DNA from: Streptomyces sp. R41
Lineage (GTDB): Bacteria > Actinomycetota > Actinomycetes > Streptomycetales > Streptomycetaceae
Length of the DNA: 64,000 nucleotides
Direction of reading: 5' to 3'
Assembly: GCF_041053055.1 (NCBI RefSeq)
Contig: NZ_CP163443.1
Coordinates: 3,224,001 to 3,288,000, forward strand
Shown here: positions 34,354-42,312 of the stretch, in pieces
Position numbering within the stretch: position 1 is the stretch's first letter
How the letters are laid out: each line of letters opens with the position of its first letter
Made by a program: the position numbers and the translations under genes
Notes under the pieces: model-generated
Database searches by the model: none
Seen by the model: the letters and a program-made list of their open reading frames with translations, nothing else
Told to the model about the DNA's origin: nothing

Positions 34354-34680
34354 TCAGGCCTGGCCGGTCTCGAAGCGGGTGATCTTGCCGCCGTCGTCGA
34401 CGGTGAAGCTCCACTTCGTCTTCATCTCGCCCCAGGTGTCGTTGCTGTAGCGGGCGATGAGGGAGCGGCCGCCGTTGGACTCGTTGTCGACGTCCATGTG
34501 GCCGTGGGAGGAGAAGATCTCGCGCTCGGTCCAGTCGGCGAGGTCGCGGTCGGAGCCGTCGTCGGACATGGTCGCGCCCGGGGCGAGGAGGGCCTGGAAG
34601 GCGTCCCGGTCGTGGGCGTTGACCGCGGTGACGAAGGCCCGGACGGCCGGATCGCTGAGTTTCGCTACCTGAATCGTCAT
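34354..34680 (-). CDS. NTF2-like/SnoaL-type nuclear transport factor 2 family protein
   Basis: A 108-aa protein with the alpha+beta cone fold of the NTF2-like superfamily. The order is AVRAFVTAVNAHDRDAFQAL, LLAPGATMSDDGSDRDLADW, REIFSSHGHMDVDNESNGG, and the strand WGEMKTKWSFTVDDGGKITR. Members are small ligand-binding proteins or isomerases. No catalytic residues can be assigned. It stands alone, divergent from the DoxX gene with 132 bp between. Confidence 0.82.
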   Translation of the reverse strand: MTIQVAKLSDPAVRAFVTAVNAHDRDAFQALLAPGATMSDDGSDRDLADWTEREIFSSHGHMDVDNESNGGRSLIARYSNDTWGEMKTKWSFTVDDGGKITRFETGQA

Positions 34681-34812
34681 GTCAGCCAGACTCACACCGG
34701 TCCCCGGCGCCCGCCACCCGAACGGCTGCCCGGGAGCGTCGGGCCCGTCCGATCGGTGCGACGGTGGAGACCCGGGAGGGAACCGTTGCCGTTGTCTGCT
34801 CTGGGAGTCACC

Positions 34813-35376
34813 GTGACCTGTTTCGACCGAACCGATCTGGGACTGCTGCTGCTCCGTCTGGGCACGGGAGGGGTGCTGGCCGCGCACGGGTCGCAGAAGC
34901 TGCTCGGCTGGTTCGGCGGGGGCGGCCTCGAAGGGACCGGGGCGGCGATGGAGGCCATGGGCTACCTGCCCGGGAAGGCGAGCGCGACCGCGGCGGGGCT
35001 CGCGGAGGCGGGCGGCGGCACGCTGCTGGCGCTGGGCCTCGCGACACCCGCGGCCGGTGCGGCGGCGGCCGGCGCGATGGCGGGCGCGGCGGCGGTGCAC
35101 GCACCGAGCGGGTTCTTCGCGCAGGAGGGCGGCTACGAGTACGCGGCGTCGCTCGGTCTGACGGCGGCGGGCCTCGCGGTGGCGGGACCCGGCCGGCTGT
35201 CCCTCGACCATCTGCTGGGCCACACGGTGAACCGCGGCTGGATGGTGCCGATGGCGCTGGGCGTGACGGCGGCGGTCACGGCGGTGGTCGTGGGAGCGCG
35301 GAACAAGAGGGTGCGGAAGGCGGCAGAGGGGGAACAGGAGGCGCTGTTCGACGAGCAGGCGTTCGTCGACGAGTAG
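34813..35376 (+). CDS. DoxX-family membrane protein
   Basis: A 187-aa protein with four to five hydrophobic segments. The DoxX signature starts LGLLLLRLGTGGVLAAHGSQ followed by KLLGWFGGGGLEGTGAAM, then MGYLPGKASATAAGLAEAGG. Relatives are linked to thiosulfate or redox membrane complexes, though most are uncharacterised. GTG 34813 has GGGAG 5 nt upstream. The C-terminus is soluble and acidic. The damaged MazG-like gene follows 73 bp later. Confidence 0.85.
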   Translation: MTCFDRTDLGLLLLRLGTGGVLAAHGSQKLLGWFGGGGLEGTGAAMEAMGYLPGKASATAAGLAEAGGGTLLALGLATPAAGAAAAGAMAGAAAVHAPSGFFAQEGGYEYAASLGLTAAGLAVAGPGRLSLDHLLGHTVNRGWMVPMALGVTAAVTAVVVGARNKRVRKAAEGEQEALFDEQAFVDE

Positions 35377-35445
35377 ACATCGGGTTCACGGGGAGGCCTC
35401 GGTTCTACGAGGAGGCGTCGGGCAAGCCGCCTCTGGGGAGGCTGG

Positions 35446-35555
35446 CCCCATGGCTGACTCCGGGGACGCGCACCCCATGGCTGACTCCGAGCACGCAGGT
35501 CCCACTGTCGGCTCCGGGGACGCTCGCCCCATGGCCGACACTGGCCCCATGGCTG
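35446..35555 (+). repeat. Short imperfect tandem repeats at the start of the MazG-like gene
   Basis: CCCATGGCTGACTCCG-like units recur at 35446, 35474, about 35530 and 35546, each bringing an in-frame ATG. This makes the true start uncertain; ATG 35549 is the shortest option and gives the length typical of small MazG-like proteins. Confidence 0.6.
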
Positions 35556-35732
35556 ATGAAGACGTCTGGGACTCGATCGACCGCCTGCACGCCTGGCTGG
35601 ATGCCAACCGGGCGCACGGCGGCCGGGAGGGCCTGCTGCTGCGCATGCTGAAGCTGTCGGAGGAGGTCGGCGAGGTCGCCCAGGCTGTGATTGGCGCGAC
35701 GGGCCAGAACCCGCGCAAGGGCACGAGTCACA
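35450..35732 (+). pseudogene. MazG-like nucleotide pyrophosphohydrolase, 5' part (interrupted)
   Basis: The N-terminal part of a MazG-like protein: DEDVWDSIDRLHAWLDANRA and then LKLSEEVGEVAQAVIGATGQ, with the EExxE metal motif (SEEVGEVAQ). The frame then enters the mobile element at the ACA 35730-35732 and would end at 35878 with about 48 foreign residues. Upstream of ATG 35549 the frame holds repeated MADSG-like units from ATG 35450. Joined to 42029-42186 the frame becomes an intact 146-aa protein (113 aa from ATG 35549). Confidence 0.88.
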
Positions 35733-35742
35733 GGTGTTATCT
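35725..35742. other. Left junction (attL) of the element
   Basis: Chromosomal GAGTC followed by ACA (35730-35732), then GG-TGTTATCT of the element. The 8-bp TGTTATCT (35735-35742) is the inverted copy of AGATAACA at the right end. Confidence 0.8.
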
Positions 35743-35750
35743 GGGGTCGT

Positions 35751-35797
35751 CTGCATATACGTGCAGGTCAGAGCTCGTTATGGCTGTCAGTCACGTA
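35751..35797. repeat. Subterminal repeats of the element, left end
   Basis: CTGCA-TATACG-TGCAG (35751-35766) is an inverted repeat. TGTCAGTCACGTA (35785-35797) repeats at the right end as TGTCTGTCACGTA (41960-41972) in the same orientation, one mismatch in 13. These could be accessory recombinase binding sites. Confidence 0.5.
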
Positions 35798-35863
35798 CGG
35801 CACGTCTGCTCCTGGCGGCCGGAGGCCATCACTGCGCGCTCCTGTCTAGGGCCAGCAGGCTCA

Positions 35864-36439
35864 TCAACTTGCGAGTGAATCGGTGCATGTGGGGGGGTCC
35901 AGGGTGTCCTCTGGCGTGGCGAGGACCTGGTCCAAGGAGAGCCACTTGATCGCGTCGAACTCGGCTTCGTCGAAGGAAGTGACCTGGCCTGCCTCTGCCC
36001 GCAGGACGTACCACAAGGAAACGTCAGTGTGCTGCCCCTGGCCGCGAGTCCGTGTGACGGTGAGGAAGATCGGGCGGTCCCCGGTGATCGTGGCGGGTAC
36101 GGCTTCGATGCGCAGCTCTTCGCGGCATTCACGCCGGACCGTGTCCCACGGATCCTCCGTCGGCTCGACGTGGCCGCCGCTGGGAAGCCACAAGCCAGCC
36201 TTGCGGTGGGCAACGAGTAGGAGCTCCTCGCGGGTCTCATCGAGCACGACGAAGTAGCTGACCAGGTGCTTCGCTGGGGTGGCGGGCTTCAGCGTCCTGT
36301 GGAGCGGTGATCCGCTGGTGATCCATTCTGCAGTTGCGGCGAGGTGTGTCTGCTCCTGATCGTCCCAGGGCTCGATGCCGCTGAGCACCTGCATCAGCTG
36401 GGCGCGGAGTAGTTGGTCGGGGGCGTTTGAGGAATCCAT
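35864..36439 (-). CDS. Nudix hydrolase, element cargo
   Basis: A 191-aa protein of the Nudix superfamily, which cleaves nucleoside diphosphate-linked substrates. The Nudix box is GGHVEPTEDPWDTVRRECRE followed by EL, near residues 96-117, with all consensus G, E, RExxEE positions. It is preceded by LVSYFVVLDETREELLLVAH. The N-terminal 60 residues (LLRAQLMQVLSGIEPWDDQE) form an extra helical part seen in some actinobacterial Nudix proteins. ATG 36439 is preferred to a start at 36475. It lies inside the element that disrupts a nucleotide pyrophosphohydrolase gene. Its substrate is unknown. Confidence 0.88.
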   Translation of the reverse strand: MDSSNAPDQLLRAQLMQVLSGIEPWDDQEQTHLAATAEWITSGSPLHRTLKPATPAKHLVSYFVVLDETREELLLVAHRKAGLWLPSGGHVEPTEDPWDTVRRECREELRIEAVPATITGDRPIFLTVTRTRGQGQHTDVSLWYVLRAEAGQVTSFDEAEFDAIKWLSLDQVLATPEDTLDPPTCTDSLAS

Positions 36440-36499
36440 GGTGACCACGGGCACATGATGGCAGGGGAGCCACAACCTCTCGCGTCAAGTCAGCCAGCG

Positions 36500-36973
36500 C
36501 TAGCGGACGGGGCCCTGCTCGTCGATGAAGAAGTCAGGCGTTCCACAGAACAGGTCAGTGGTCACCGGTCCGTAGGCGATATTGAAGGTGTCCAGCCAGT
36601 AGGACCAGTCCCGGATCCCCAGTGCGCTGCTGAAGCGGTAGTTCAGCTGCCAACGGACCCACTGCCCGGGAACAAGTCGCACCGCCGGCCGGCGTCGTCG
36701 CCGCGGCGGCAGGGCAAACAAAGGCTGCACTCGCGGGAAGACCCGCAGGCGTCCTTCGGCTTCACGGAGTTGGACGTCGACCTTGCCCAGGTCCTCAAGA
36801 GTGTCATGAGGCTGAAAGCCGTCCTCCTCACGCATGCGCACCACGTGCGCCAGCGACCTCGATGCATGTGTAAGAGGGAACCCGATCGGGGCGGCATTCC
36901 TGCGCGCGGCACTCTCACCTCCCCGAGACTCCTTGGTCCACGATGTCCGTACCCACTGCACGGTGATCTCCAC
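36500..36973 (-). CDS. Element-borne hypothetical protein
   Basis: A 157-aa protein with no recognised domain. It has a basic middle (ALPPRRRRRPAVRLVPGQWV) and an aromatic C-terminus (WQLNYRFSSALGIRDWSYWL, then DTFNIAYGPVTTDLFCGTPD). It starts 6 nt after the end of the preceding gene and is in the same orientation, so the two are probably co-transcribed and may work together. A role in a toxin-immunity or defence unit is conceivable but there is no direct evidence. Confidence 0.65.
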   Translation of the reverse strand: MEITVQWVRTSWTKESRGGESAARRNAAPIGFPLTHASRSLAHVVRMREEDGFQPHDTLEDLGKVDVQLREAEGRLRVFPRVQPLFALPPRRRRRPAVRLVPGQWVRWQLNYRFSSALGIRDWSYWLDTFNIAYGPVTTDLFCGTPDFFIDEQGPVR

Positions 36974-36979
36974 GCCGTC

Positions 36980-37519
36980 TCACTCCCCGCTCAGCTCGTC
37001 GAGGATCTCGCCGTAGTAGCGGCGCCGCTGGCTCAGTGTCTGGGCGACCTCCTCGTCTGTGACTTGTGAGATCTTCCCGAGGTGCTCCAAGAGGTTGTCC
37101 CGCTGGGGATGGTCAGAGCCTTTGACGTACTCCGTGGTGATGGACACTCCGGCGGCGAGCAGCAGGTGGTGAGGAAGGCCGCACCAGGTGTCGAAGCTCC
37201 GGCAGACGGCTTCCCACAGGAGCCAGACGTCCTCGACGTGGCGTTCTTCGGCGACCCGCAGGGCGGCGAGTTCGATGCTGTGGCTGAATCCCCAGGAGTG
37301 CCCATGCCACCGTGTCTCCTGAAGCAACAGGAACCGGGCGAAGTTCCCGTCGTCCTGACAAGGATCCCGGACCAGGGCTTCGAGGGCCTGCTGCCTGTCC
37401 TCCCAGCGGGCGTCCATGGGCAGCCCATCCTCAGTGTGCTGCCCGTCGAACTCCAGAAGTTCCCATCGCTCGGGGTCCCCGCGCCACCAGGCCAGGTCGG
37501 GTATCGCGGGACGGCTCAT
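36980..37519 (-). CDS. Element-borne hypothetical protein
   Basis: A 179-aa soluble, acidic protein, rich in Trp, His and Leu: IPDLAWWRGDPERWELLEFD, FLLLQETRWHGHSWGFSHSI, EDVWLLWEAVCRSFDTWCGL and an ending QRRRYYGEILDELSGE. No signal peptide, membrane segment or known motif is visible. ATG 37519 begins a likely two-gene unit with the next reading frame (gap 6 nt). It could be a small immunity-type or regulatory protein; I cannot assign it. Confidence 0.68.
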   Translation of the reverse strand: MSRPAIPDLAWWRGDPERWELLEFDGQHTEDGLPMDARWEDRQQALEALVRDPCQDDGNFARFLLLQETRWHGHSWGFSHSIELAALRVAEERHVEDVWLLWEAVCRSFDTWCGLPHHLLLAAGVSITTEYVKGSDHPQRDNLLEHLGKISQVTDEEVAQTLSQRRRYYGEILDELSGE

Positions 37520-37646
37520 TGGCGTGTCTTCCGTGCGGGGGGAGCGGGGCGTCGTTGCATGTGCGCGATCAGCGTCGGCAGGGGCGACCCCAGCTTCGCA
37601 CGTCTGCTGCTGGTCTTGGGCCGCCTGCGAGCCACCTGAGGGGCGA

Positions 37647-38222
37647 TCACGTTGAGTCGCGGTTCTGGTCGCGCATCATGTTCCGCAGGGCCGTCCGGGC
37701 GGCAGCCAGGTCGTCCTGTGCCTCGGCCACATCATCCTGCAGGCTGTCGCGGTCTGCTTCGGCTCGGGCCAACTCCGCGGCGAGCCGTTGGTTGGCGATG
37801 GTCAGCTCCTGAATACGGGCGAGCAAGTCCTTGGCCGGGACGGCGTCGACCCGCTCGCCGAGGCTGCGCTGCACCGCGGCCCTGAGCCGGTCACGTTCCT
37901 CGGTGAGCGCCCGGACCTGGGCACGCGCAAACTCAAGGTCGGTTGCCAGGCTCGCGGCGCTGGCCGCCGCCCCTTCCTTGCGCTGTCGAGTTACGCCGAC
38001 CGCCTGGCCAGCGCGAGCGGCTTCGATTTGCTCGCGAACCCCTTCGGCGTAGACAAGCCAGTTTGAGACGCCAGCCCGCTTGGCGACTGCGAGGAACGTG
38101 ATCGGGTCGCCGTCGGCCTTCATCTCGTCCACTACAGCGAGCACCCTTGCGCGCTTCTCCCGGCTGGCCTTCTGCCGGGACTCAAGCAGCACCTGAGCTG
38201 GCGTACGCGGCTCCGTCGTCAT
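37647..38222 (-). CDS. DUF6262-like coiled-coil protein, TnpC-like
   Basis: A 191-aa helical protein. The N-terminal part has a putative helix-turn-helix (DPITFLAVAKRAGVSNWLVY, residues about 37-56). A long heptad-rich coiled coil follows (about 75-185: RALTEERDRLRAAVQRSLGE, IQELTIANQRLAAELARAEA, RDSLQDDVAEAQDDLAAART). It matches the small third protein that accompanies paired tyrosine recombinases in actinobacteria (DUF6262 type) and TnpC of Tn554, which influences orientation and efficiency of insertion. Its ATG overlaps the stop of the large recombinase by 4 nt. Confidence 0.8.
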   Translation of the reverse strand: MTTEPRTPAQVLLESRQKASREKRARVLAVVDEMKADGDPITFLAVAKRAGVSNWLVYAEGVREQIEAARAGQAVGVTRQRKEGAAASAASLATDLEFARAQVRALTEERDRLRAAVQRSLGERVDAVPAKDLLARIQELTIANQRLAAELARAEADRDSLQDDVAEAQDDLAAARTALRNMMRDQNRDST

Positions 38223-40762
38223 ACGACTACCTCCGGAGGACCGAATGCGGGCATGCCCAGGCTCACAGCCCGCGTCGAGGCCCCAGCACGGAGCTTTCGC
38301 AGAACCTTGCTGGCCTCCTCGACCTCGTGTCGCATCTCATCGGGCATCGAAGCCAGTTTCTCCTTCTGGTTTTCACGGACGGCCTGGAACGCGGCGATCT
38401 GGTCGTCCAGGTTCCGGATGACGAACTCGGCTGTGCCTGCTGCGGCAGCGACCTCACGGTCCGCCTTCAATGCACGGATGTGCTCCTCAACAGCGGGCAG
38501 GTAGGAGGGATCGGGTCGATACGAGCCGCAACCAGCGCATTGGAAACGGATGGGGCACGCTTTCCCGCCAGCCTTCACGTTGGTGGGTTCGATGCAGTTT
38601 CCGAACGCCACCGCTACCGACCGCATCTCGTACGCCGTGCTCGATCTCATCGGGGCAGGATTGCCGAAGCGGTCGGTGGTCAGGCCCTTGATGGTGTTGA
38701 TGGCCTCCCGCTTCATCTTGATGCTCACCTTGTAATAAGCCGCGGTGGTGTCGGCCGACTTGTGATCCATCAGATCCTGGAGTACGTGCTGCGGCATACC
38801 GGCGTCGGCGTACCGCTGGCAGAAGGTGTGGCGGAAGGCGTAGGGGTAGATCAGCGACCGTTCGAAAGGCAATGGTGTGCCGTCCGGGCCGAGTTCTTCG
38901 GAGTAGATCTCCGGAATTGAATCGGTCCACGATCGGATGGCAGCGCCAATGTTCCCGGTGGTCAGGTGGCCAGTGGCGGCGTTATCGGTGATCGCCGGGA
39001 AGAGGAAGGGGAGGGCCCGAGAAGGCAGGTTGACTCGCTCTCGGACCGATGTCCACTCTTTGACCGCCCTGACCGTGTCGCTGTCCAAGGGAAGGCGTCG
39101 CCGGAGCCGACCTGCCTTGGTGTTGTCCCAGATCAGCTGGTATTCGCCGCCGTCGTACTCCAGGCAGCTCAGGCCGAGAGCTCCGATTTCGTTGGGGCGG
39201 CGTCCGGTGTCTCTCAGCAGTACATAGACCGTGCGGAACATGGCCCGGATGCAGTCGGTCGGCATGCTGCCATAGGTCACCCCTACGCCGATGAAGTCGA
39301 GGTGCTTGTCGAGCTGGGCGACCACCGACTCCGGGAGGGCCTTGCCGATGTTGTCCTCATCGACTTTGTCCCGCTTGATGCGGTGCTCGTTCGTATGGAG
39401 GACGAACCGAGGAGAGAGGGCATCAAGGACTCCTTCGGTGCGGCCGAATTCCAAGAGCTCCGTGAAGAGCTTCAGCAGCCGGGCCCGTGAGTCGTTGCTG
39501 CGGGGCTTCCCGTCTCTGCGAACGGCCGCCCTGAACTCGTTGACGACCGCCGTCATGTCCGCGAAGCCCAGTGCGGCCGGGGCATCGCCTGCGCTTCGCG
39601 TAGCGAGGGCCTGAGAGGCGATCGTGCAGGCCAGGAGCCGGTCGCGAAGAGCCGAGGAACCTGGACTCGTCGTGCGAGCCCAGTGCATGGCTACTTCACG
39701 AAGCCATGGCTGGAGGATGGGAGTGAAGTCGATCTCGCCCTCACGCACGCGATACCCGGTCCGCGTGCGTGCCGGTAGGGGAGTATCGAGCGCTCGCAGG
39801 TCCCATACAGGTTTGGCGGTCTCGTCGATGCCGCGGTACGCGTCGAGTGCCCTGCTGATGTCCCGCTTGACCTCCTTGATCAGGGACCGAGTTCCGGTGC
39901 ATGTGATGTCGGAGGGGCCCGGTGTGGTGCCTACCGCGAGAGCCACAGAGGGGATCCCGGCGAACAGCCTGACGATCTTTCTGACCAGAGTCGGGCGGAG
40001 AACCTGGCCACGCGCGTCTCTGCGCTGAAGGGCGTAAAGCAGCTCAAGACACGTCGTCTTTTCAAGGGGAACGAGGCTGAACTCGTTCTGGAGGAGGAAC
40101 GGCACCCGCGCTTTGGTCCACTCGGCCAGGTCCCTGTCACTGTCTCGCCCGCTCTCGCGGGCGTAAGCCGCCCACAAGTTACGGTGCGGGTAGCACAGGT
40201 GGGTCGGCAGGCTCTCCTCGCTTCGGCATCCGCGAACCGCGCACATCGGAAGCCCCGGGAATGGTTCTTGGGCGGCTGCCCATGCTTCGCGCTCGCTTGC
40301 GTAGCGGCCGATCCGGGCATGGTGGCCGTACGTCCTGCGCACGTGATCGCGCCAGAGCGAGTAGTGGCTGTGGCAAAGTCGCCCTTTGATGCCGTCGCGT
40401 CCGCAAGCTGGTACAACGCATCGCTCAGGCGTGGCGTGGAACCTGCGGTTGCGTCGTGGGACGAAGGTCTGCTCGAACTCGGATTCCGTTAGCTTCGACT
40501 TGCGGTGATCGATGCCGCAGCTTCCGCAGTACATCGGACCCTCGGTCGGGGAGTCACAGAGAGGATGACGACAGCGTCGAGATCCAGTGAGCGGGTGGTC
40601 CGGGTCGCCGACGAACAGCAGATCATGAGGACGCCATTCACCGGGCCTCCAGCTCATGTCGACGGTGTCCTGAAGCCAGGTGTTCCAGGACCGGAGCAGG
40701 CGATCATCAGTCGGCAGAGTCGTGACGCCCGCGTACTCCGCCAGGTCGGCCCTGACGTTCAC
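38219..40762 (-). CDS. Large tyrosine recombinase, TnpB-like
   Basis: An 847-aa site-specific recombinase. The N-terminal 240 residues contain three Cys/His clusters resembling zinc fingers (CRHPLCDSPTEGPMYCGSC; CVVPACGRDGIKGRLCHSHY; CAVRGCRSEESLPTHLCYPH). The catalytic half has Arg I in RDTGRRPNEIGALGLSCLEY, a YAFRHTFCQRYADAG box with Arg II, DHKSADTTAAYYKVS with the nucleophilic Tyr, and a C-terminal cysteine cluster (CPIRFQCAGCGSY). The first His of the usual HxxR is Tyr (YAFR). It overlaps the upstream recombinase and downstream gene by 4 nt each. Confidence 0.9.
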   Translation of the reverse strand: MNVRADLAEYAGVTTLPTDDRLLRSWNTWLQDTVDMSWRPGEWRPHDLLFVGDPDHPLTGSRRCRHPLCDSPTEGPMYCGSCGIDHRKSKLTESEFEQTFVPRRNRRFHATPERCVVPACGRDGIKGRLCHSHYSLWRDHVRRTYGHHARIGRYASEREAWAAAQEPFPGLPMCAVRGCRSEESLPTHLCYPHRNLWAAYARESGRDSDRDLAEWTKARVPFLLQNEFSLVPLEKTTCLELLYALQRRDARGQVLRPTLVRKIVRLFAGIPSVALAVGTTPGPSDITCTGTRSLIKEVKRDISRALDAYRGIDETAKPVWDLRALDTPLPARTRTGYRVREGEIDFTPILQPWLREVAMHWARTTSPGSSALRDRLLACTIASQALATRSAGDAPAALGFADMTAVVNEFRAAVRRDGKPRSNDSRARLLKLFTELLEFGRTEGVLDALSPRFVLHTNEHRIKRDKVDEDNIGKALPESVVAQLDKHLDFIGVGVTYGSMPTDCIRAMFRTVYVLLRDTGRRPNEIGALGLSCLEYDGGEYQLIWDNTKAGRLRRRLPLDSDTVRAVKEWTSVRERVNLPSRALPFLFPAITDNAATGHLTTGNIGAAIRSWTDSIPEIYSEELGPDGTPLPFERSLIYPYAFRHTFCQRYADAGMPQHVLQDLMDHKSADTTAAYYKVSIKMKREAINTIKGLTTDRFGNPAPMRSSTAYEMRSVAVAFGNCIEPTNVKAGGKACPIRFQCAGCGSYRPDPSYLPAVEEHIRALKADREVAAAAGTAEFVIRNLDDQIAAFQAVRENQKEKLASMPDEMRHEVEEASKVLRKLRAGASTRAVSLGMPAFGPPEVVV

Positions 40763-41940
40763 CGCTGCGCGGCCCTTCGCATCTCCGAGACCGCCGTCAC
40801 AGCGTCACGCTTTTCCTGGTCACTGGCGTGCAGGTAGATCGCCATCGACTGCTCGCTGACATGACCGAGCAAGTTCTGCACCACGTGGCGCTGCTTGCCC
40901 TGGCGAATCCACCGGGTCGCAGCCGAGTGCCGGAACATGTGCGGCCGGGTGACGAAGCCCGCCCGTTTGGCAAGGCGCGCGAACAGGTCGTACGTGGCTT
41001 GGTACTTCATCGGCGAGCCCAGAGGCGCGCGGAACAAGTTGACGAACGTCATGTCGCAGGACGCGGCCTCGGGTACGGCTTCCCGTTCCCACTGGTAGTC
41101 GGCGTAGAGACCGACGAGGTCGTCGCTGACGGGGATCGATCGAGGCTGCCGTGACTTGGCCAGGGCTCCGTTGGAGTTCTGGCGACGGCGCACATGGATG
41201 TGGGGACCGACCGTGGGGCACCCAAGCGTCATCGAGTTCGACAGCAGATGCATGTCCTCCCGCCGCAGGCCCAGGGCTTCCCCGATGCGCACACCCGTTT
41301 CGGCCAGGAGCGTCACCAGGAAACGGTCGCGAGCATGGGCCGTGAGGTCGATGATGCGGAGGATCTGCTCGTCGGCCAGGTGCTCGTATCCCGAGACCGC
41401 GACTTTGAACTTCAGCTTTCGTGCGTTGACAGTGCGGTACTGATCGTCCTCACCGGTGTTGTAACCGGCCGGCATGTGGTGGAGAAGCCTCGGCTCGGTC
41501 AGCAGGGCGATCAGGTCTGCGGCGACCCACCCGTGAAGAGAGCAGTGCCTCAGGAACTGGCAAGAGGTGGTCATGATCGCGTTCGCGGTCTTCTTGCTGC
41601 GATGCCGGGGCTCGGCGAGCATCCTCTGACTCCTGGCCGGCAGGGGTTCGTCAACCAGCCAGTGCAGGAACTGAGCAAGCTGCACGACGGTGGGTGCCGA
41701 CCAACAGATGCCGAACTCCGCACAGTAGGACAGGTACAGCGCCACCCGGCCCGCGTAGCTGCGCAAGGTGTTGACGGATGCGTCCTCCTGGGAGGCCAGC
41801 GCGGTCAGGTACGAAGTCGCCTCAGGGTGGATCTCGTAGTCCCTGCTGATGACGATCCACATCGTTGCCCCGTCGGCGGGCCTGATGGCCTTCTCGGCTC
41901 GGTAGGCGCGGAGCTCGGAAGAGAGTCCGGCTAACGTCAC
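40759..41940 (-). CDS. Tyrosine recombinase, TnpA-like
   Basis: A 393-aa integrase from GTG 41940, which has GGGGGA 5 nt upstream. Catalytic positions are Arg218 in ETGVRIGEALGLR, the HMFRHSAATRW box (His334, Arg337), His of LLGHVSEQS and the nucleophile Tyr369 in SMAIYLHAS. The SAM-like core-binding domain occupies about residues 25-110 (NTLRSYAGRVALYLSYCAEF). An alternative GTG at 41991 lacks a good ribosome binding site. It is first in the recombinase operon and reads inward from the right end of the element. Size and pairing fit TnpA of the Tn554 group. Confidence 0.92.
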   Translation of the reverse strand: MTLAGLSSELRAYRAEKAIRPADGATMWIVISRDYEIHPEATSYLTALASQEDASVNTLRSYAGRVALYLSYCAEFGICWSAPTVVQLAQFLHWLVDEPLPARSQRMLAEPRHRSKKTANAIMTTSCQFLRHCSLHGWVAADLIALLTEPRLLHHMPAGYNTGEDDQYRTVNARKLKFKVAVSGYEHLADEQILRIIDLTAHARDRFLVTLLAETGVRIGEALGLRREDMHLLSNSMTLGCPTVGPHIHVRRRQNSNGALAKSRQPRSIPVSDDLVGLYADYQWEREAVPEAASCDMTFVNLFRAPLGSPMKYQATYDLFARLAKRAGFVTRPHMFRHSAATRWIRQGKQRHVVQNLLGHVSEQSMAIYLHASDQEKRDAVTAVSEMRRAAQR

Positions 41941-42020
41941 TGAAGTCCCCCAAGATAGTTGTCTGTCACGTAGAGAACGCGCAAACGTCACTTAGGTAAC
42001 TGAACTTCAGGACTCACTAG
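41932..42020. repeat. Subterminal repeats of the element, right end
   Basis: AACGTCACTGAAGT (41933-41946) and AACGTCACTTAGGTAACTGA (41984-42003) share the AACGTCACT core, and TGTCTGTCACGTA (41960-41972) matches a left-end copy. The region also contains the recombinase start and presumably its promoter, so repressor or recombinase binding could link expression and transposition. Confidence 0.5.
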
Positions 42021-42034
42021 AGATAACACCTGGG
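42021..42034. other. Right junction (attR) of the element
   Basis: AGATAACA (42021-42028) followed by chromosomal CCTGGGACG. The last three bases of the arm, ACA (42026-42028), are the overlap with the left junction. Restored target: GAGTC-ACA-CCTGGG. Confidence 0.8.
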
Positions 42035-42186
42035 ACGACGTCCAGTCGGAGCTCTGCGACGTCGTCATCACGGCTCTGGTGGCCCTGCGCACCCTGGCGC
42101 CGGATGCCCGCGAGGTGTTCACGGCCCACTTGGCGGGCGTCACGGAGCGGTCGCTCGGGCCACTCGAGGAGGGCCCAACTCCCTGA
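42029..42186 (+). pseudogene. MazG-like nucleotide pyrophosphohydrolase, 3' part (interrupted)
   Basis: The continuation of the MazG-like gene: TWDDVQSELCDVVITALVAL, then RTLAPDAREVFTAHLAGVTE and RSLG. DVQSELCDVVI provides the ExxD second half of the metal-binding motif, so the interrupted halves hold one half-site each. No start codon or promoter is visible immediately before it. The codon bias is intact, suggesting recent insertion. Confidence 0.88.
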
Positions 42187-42312
42187 ACGCAGGAAGCACT
42201 TGCGACCTGGCGGTGACCGAAGGTATTCACCCCGCGGACGTACGCGCGCCGCATGGAGTTACCGGGCGCGGCTGAACCTTCTCGTCGGCATCACGTCGAC
42301 GAAAGGGTCCCA

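Larger units (their letters stand above)
35730..42028. mobile_element. Tn554-like element with two tyrosine recombinases, about 6.3 kb
   Basis: An integrated element whose ends can be placed exactly because it interrupts a MazG-like gene. Its left end is ACA-GG-TGTTATCT (35730-35742) and its right end AGATA-ACA-CCTG (42021-42031). The 3-bp ACA is common to both junctions. It carries, on the minus strand, two different tyrosine recombinases and a DUF6262-like protein with 4-nt overlaps, then two unknown genes and a Nudix hydrolase. The same three-gene plan is found in Tn554-family elements. No plasmid transfer, resistance or phage structural gene was seen. Codon third positions are less G/C-biased than in flanking genes, indicating transfer. 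Confidence 0.88.

Noticed and set aside
35730..42028. Integrative conjugative element or prophage
   Set aside because: No transfer, replication or virion gene is present; size and content fit a small recombinase-driven transposon.
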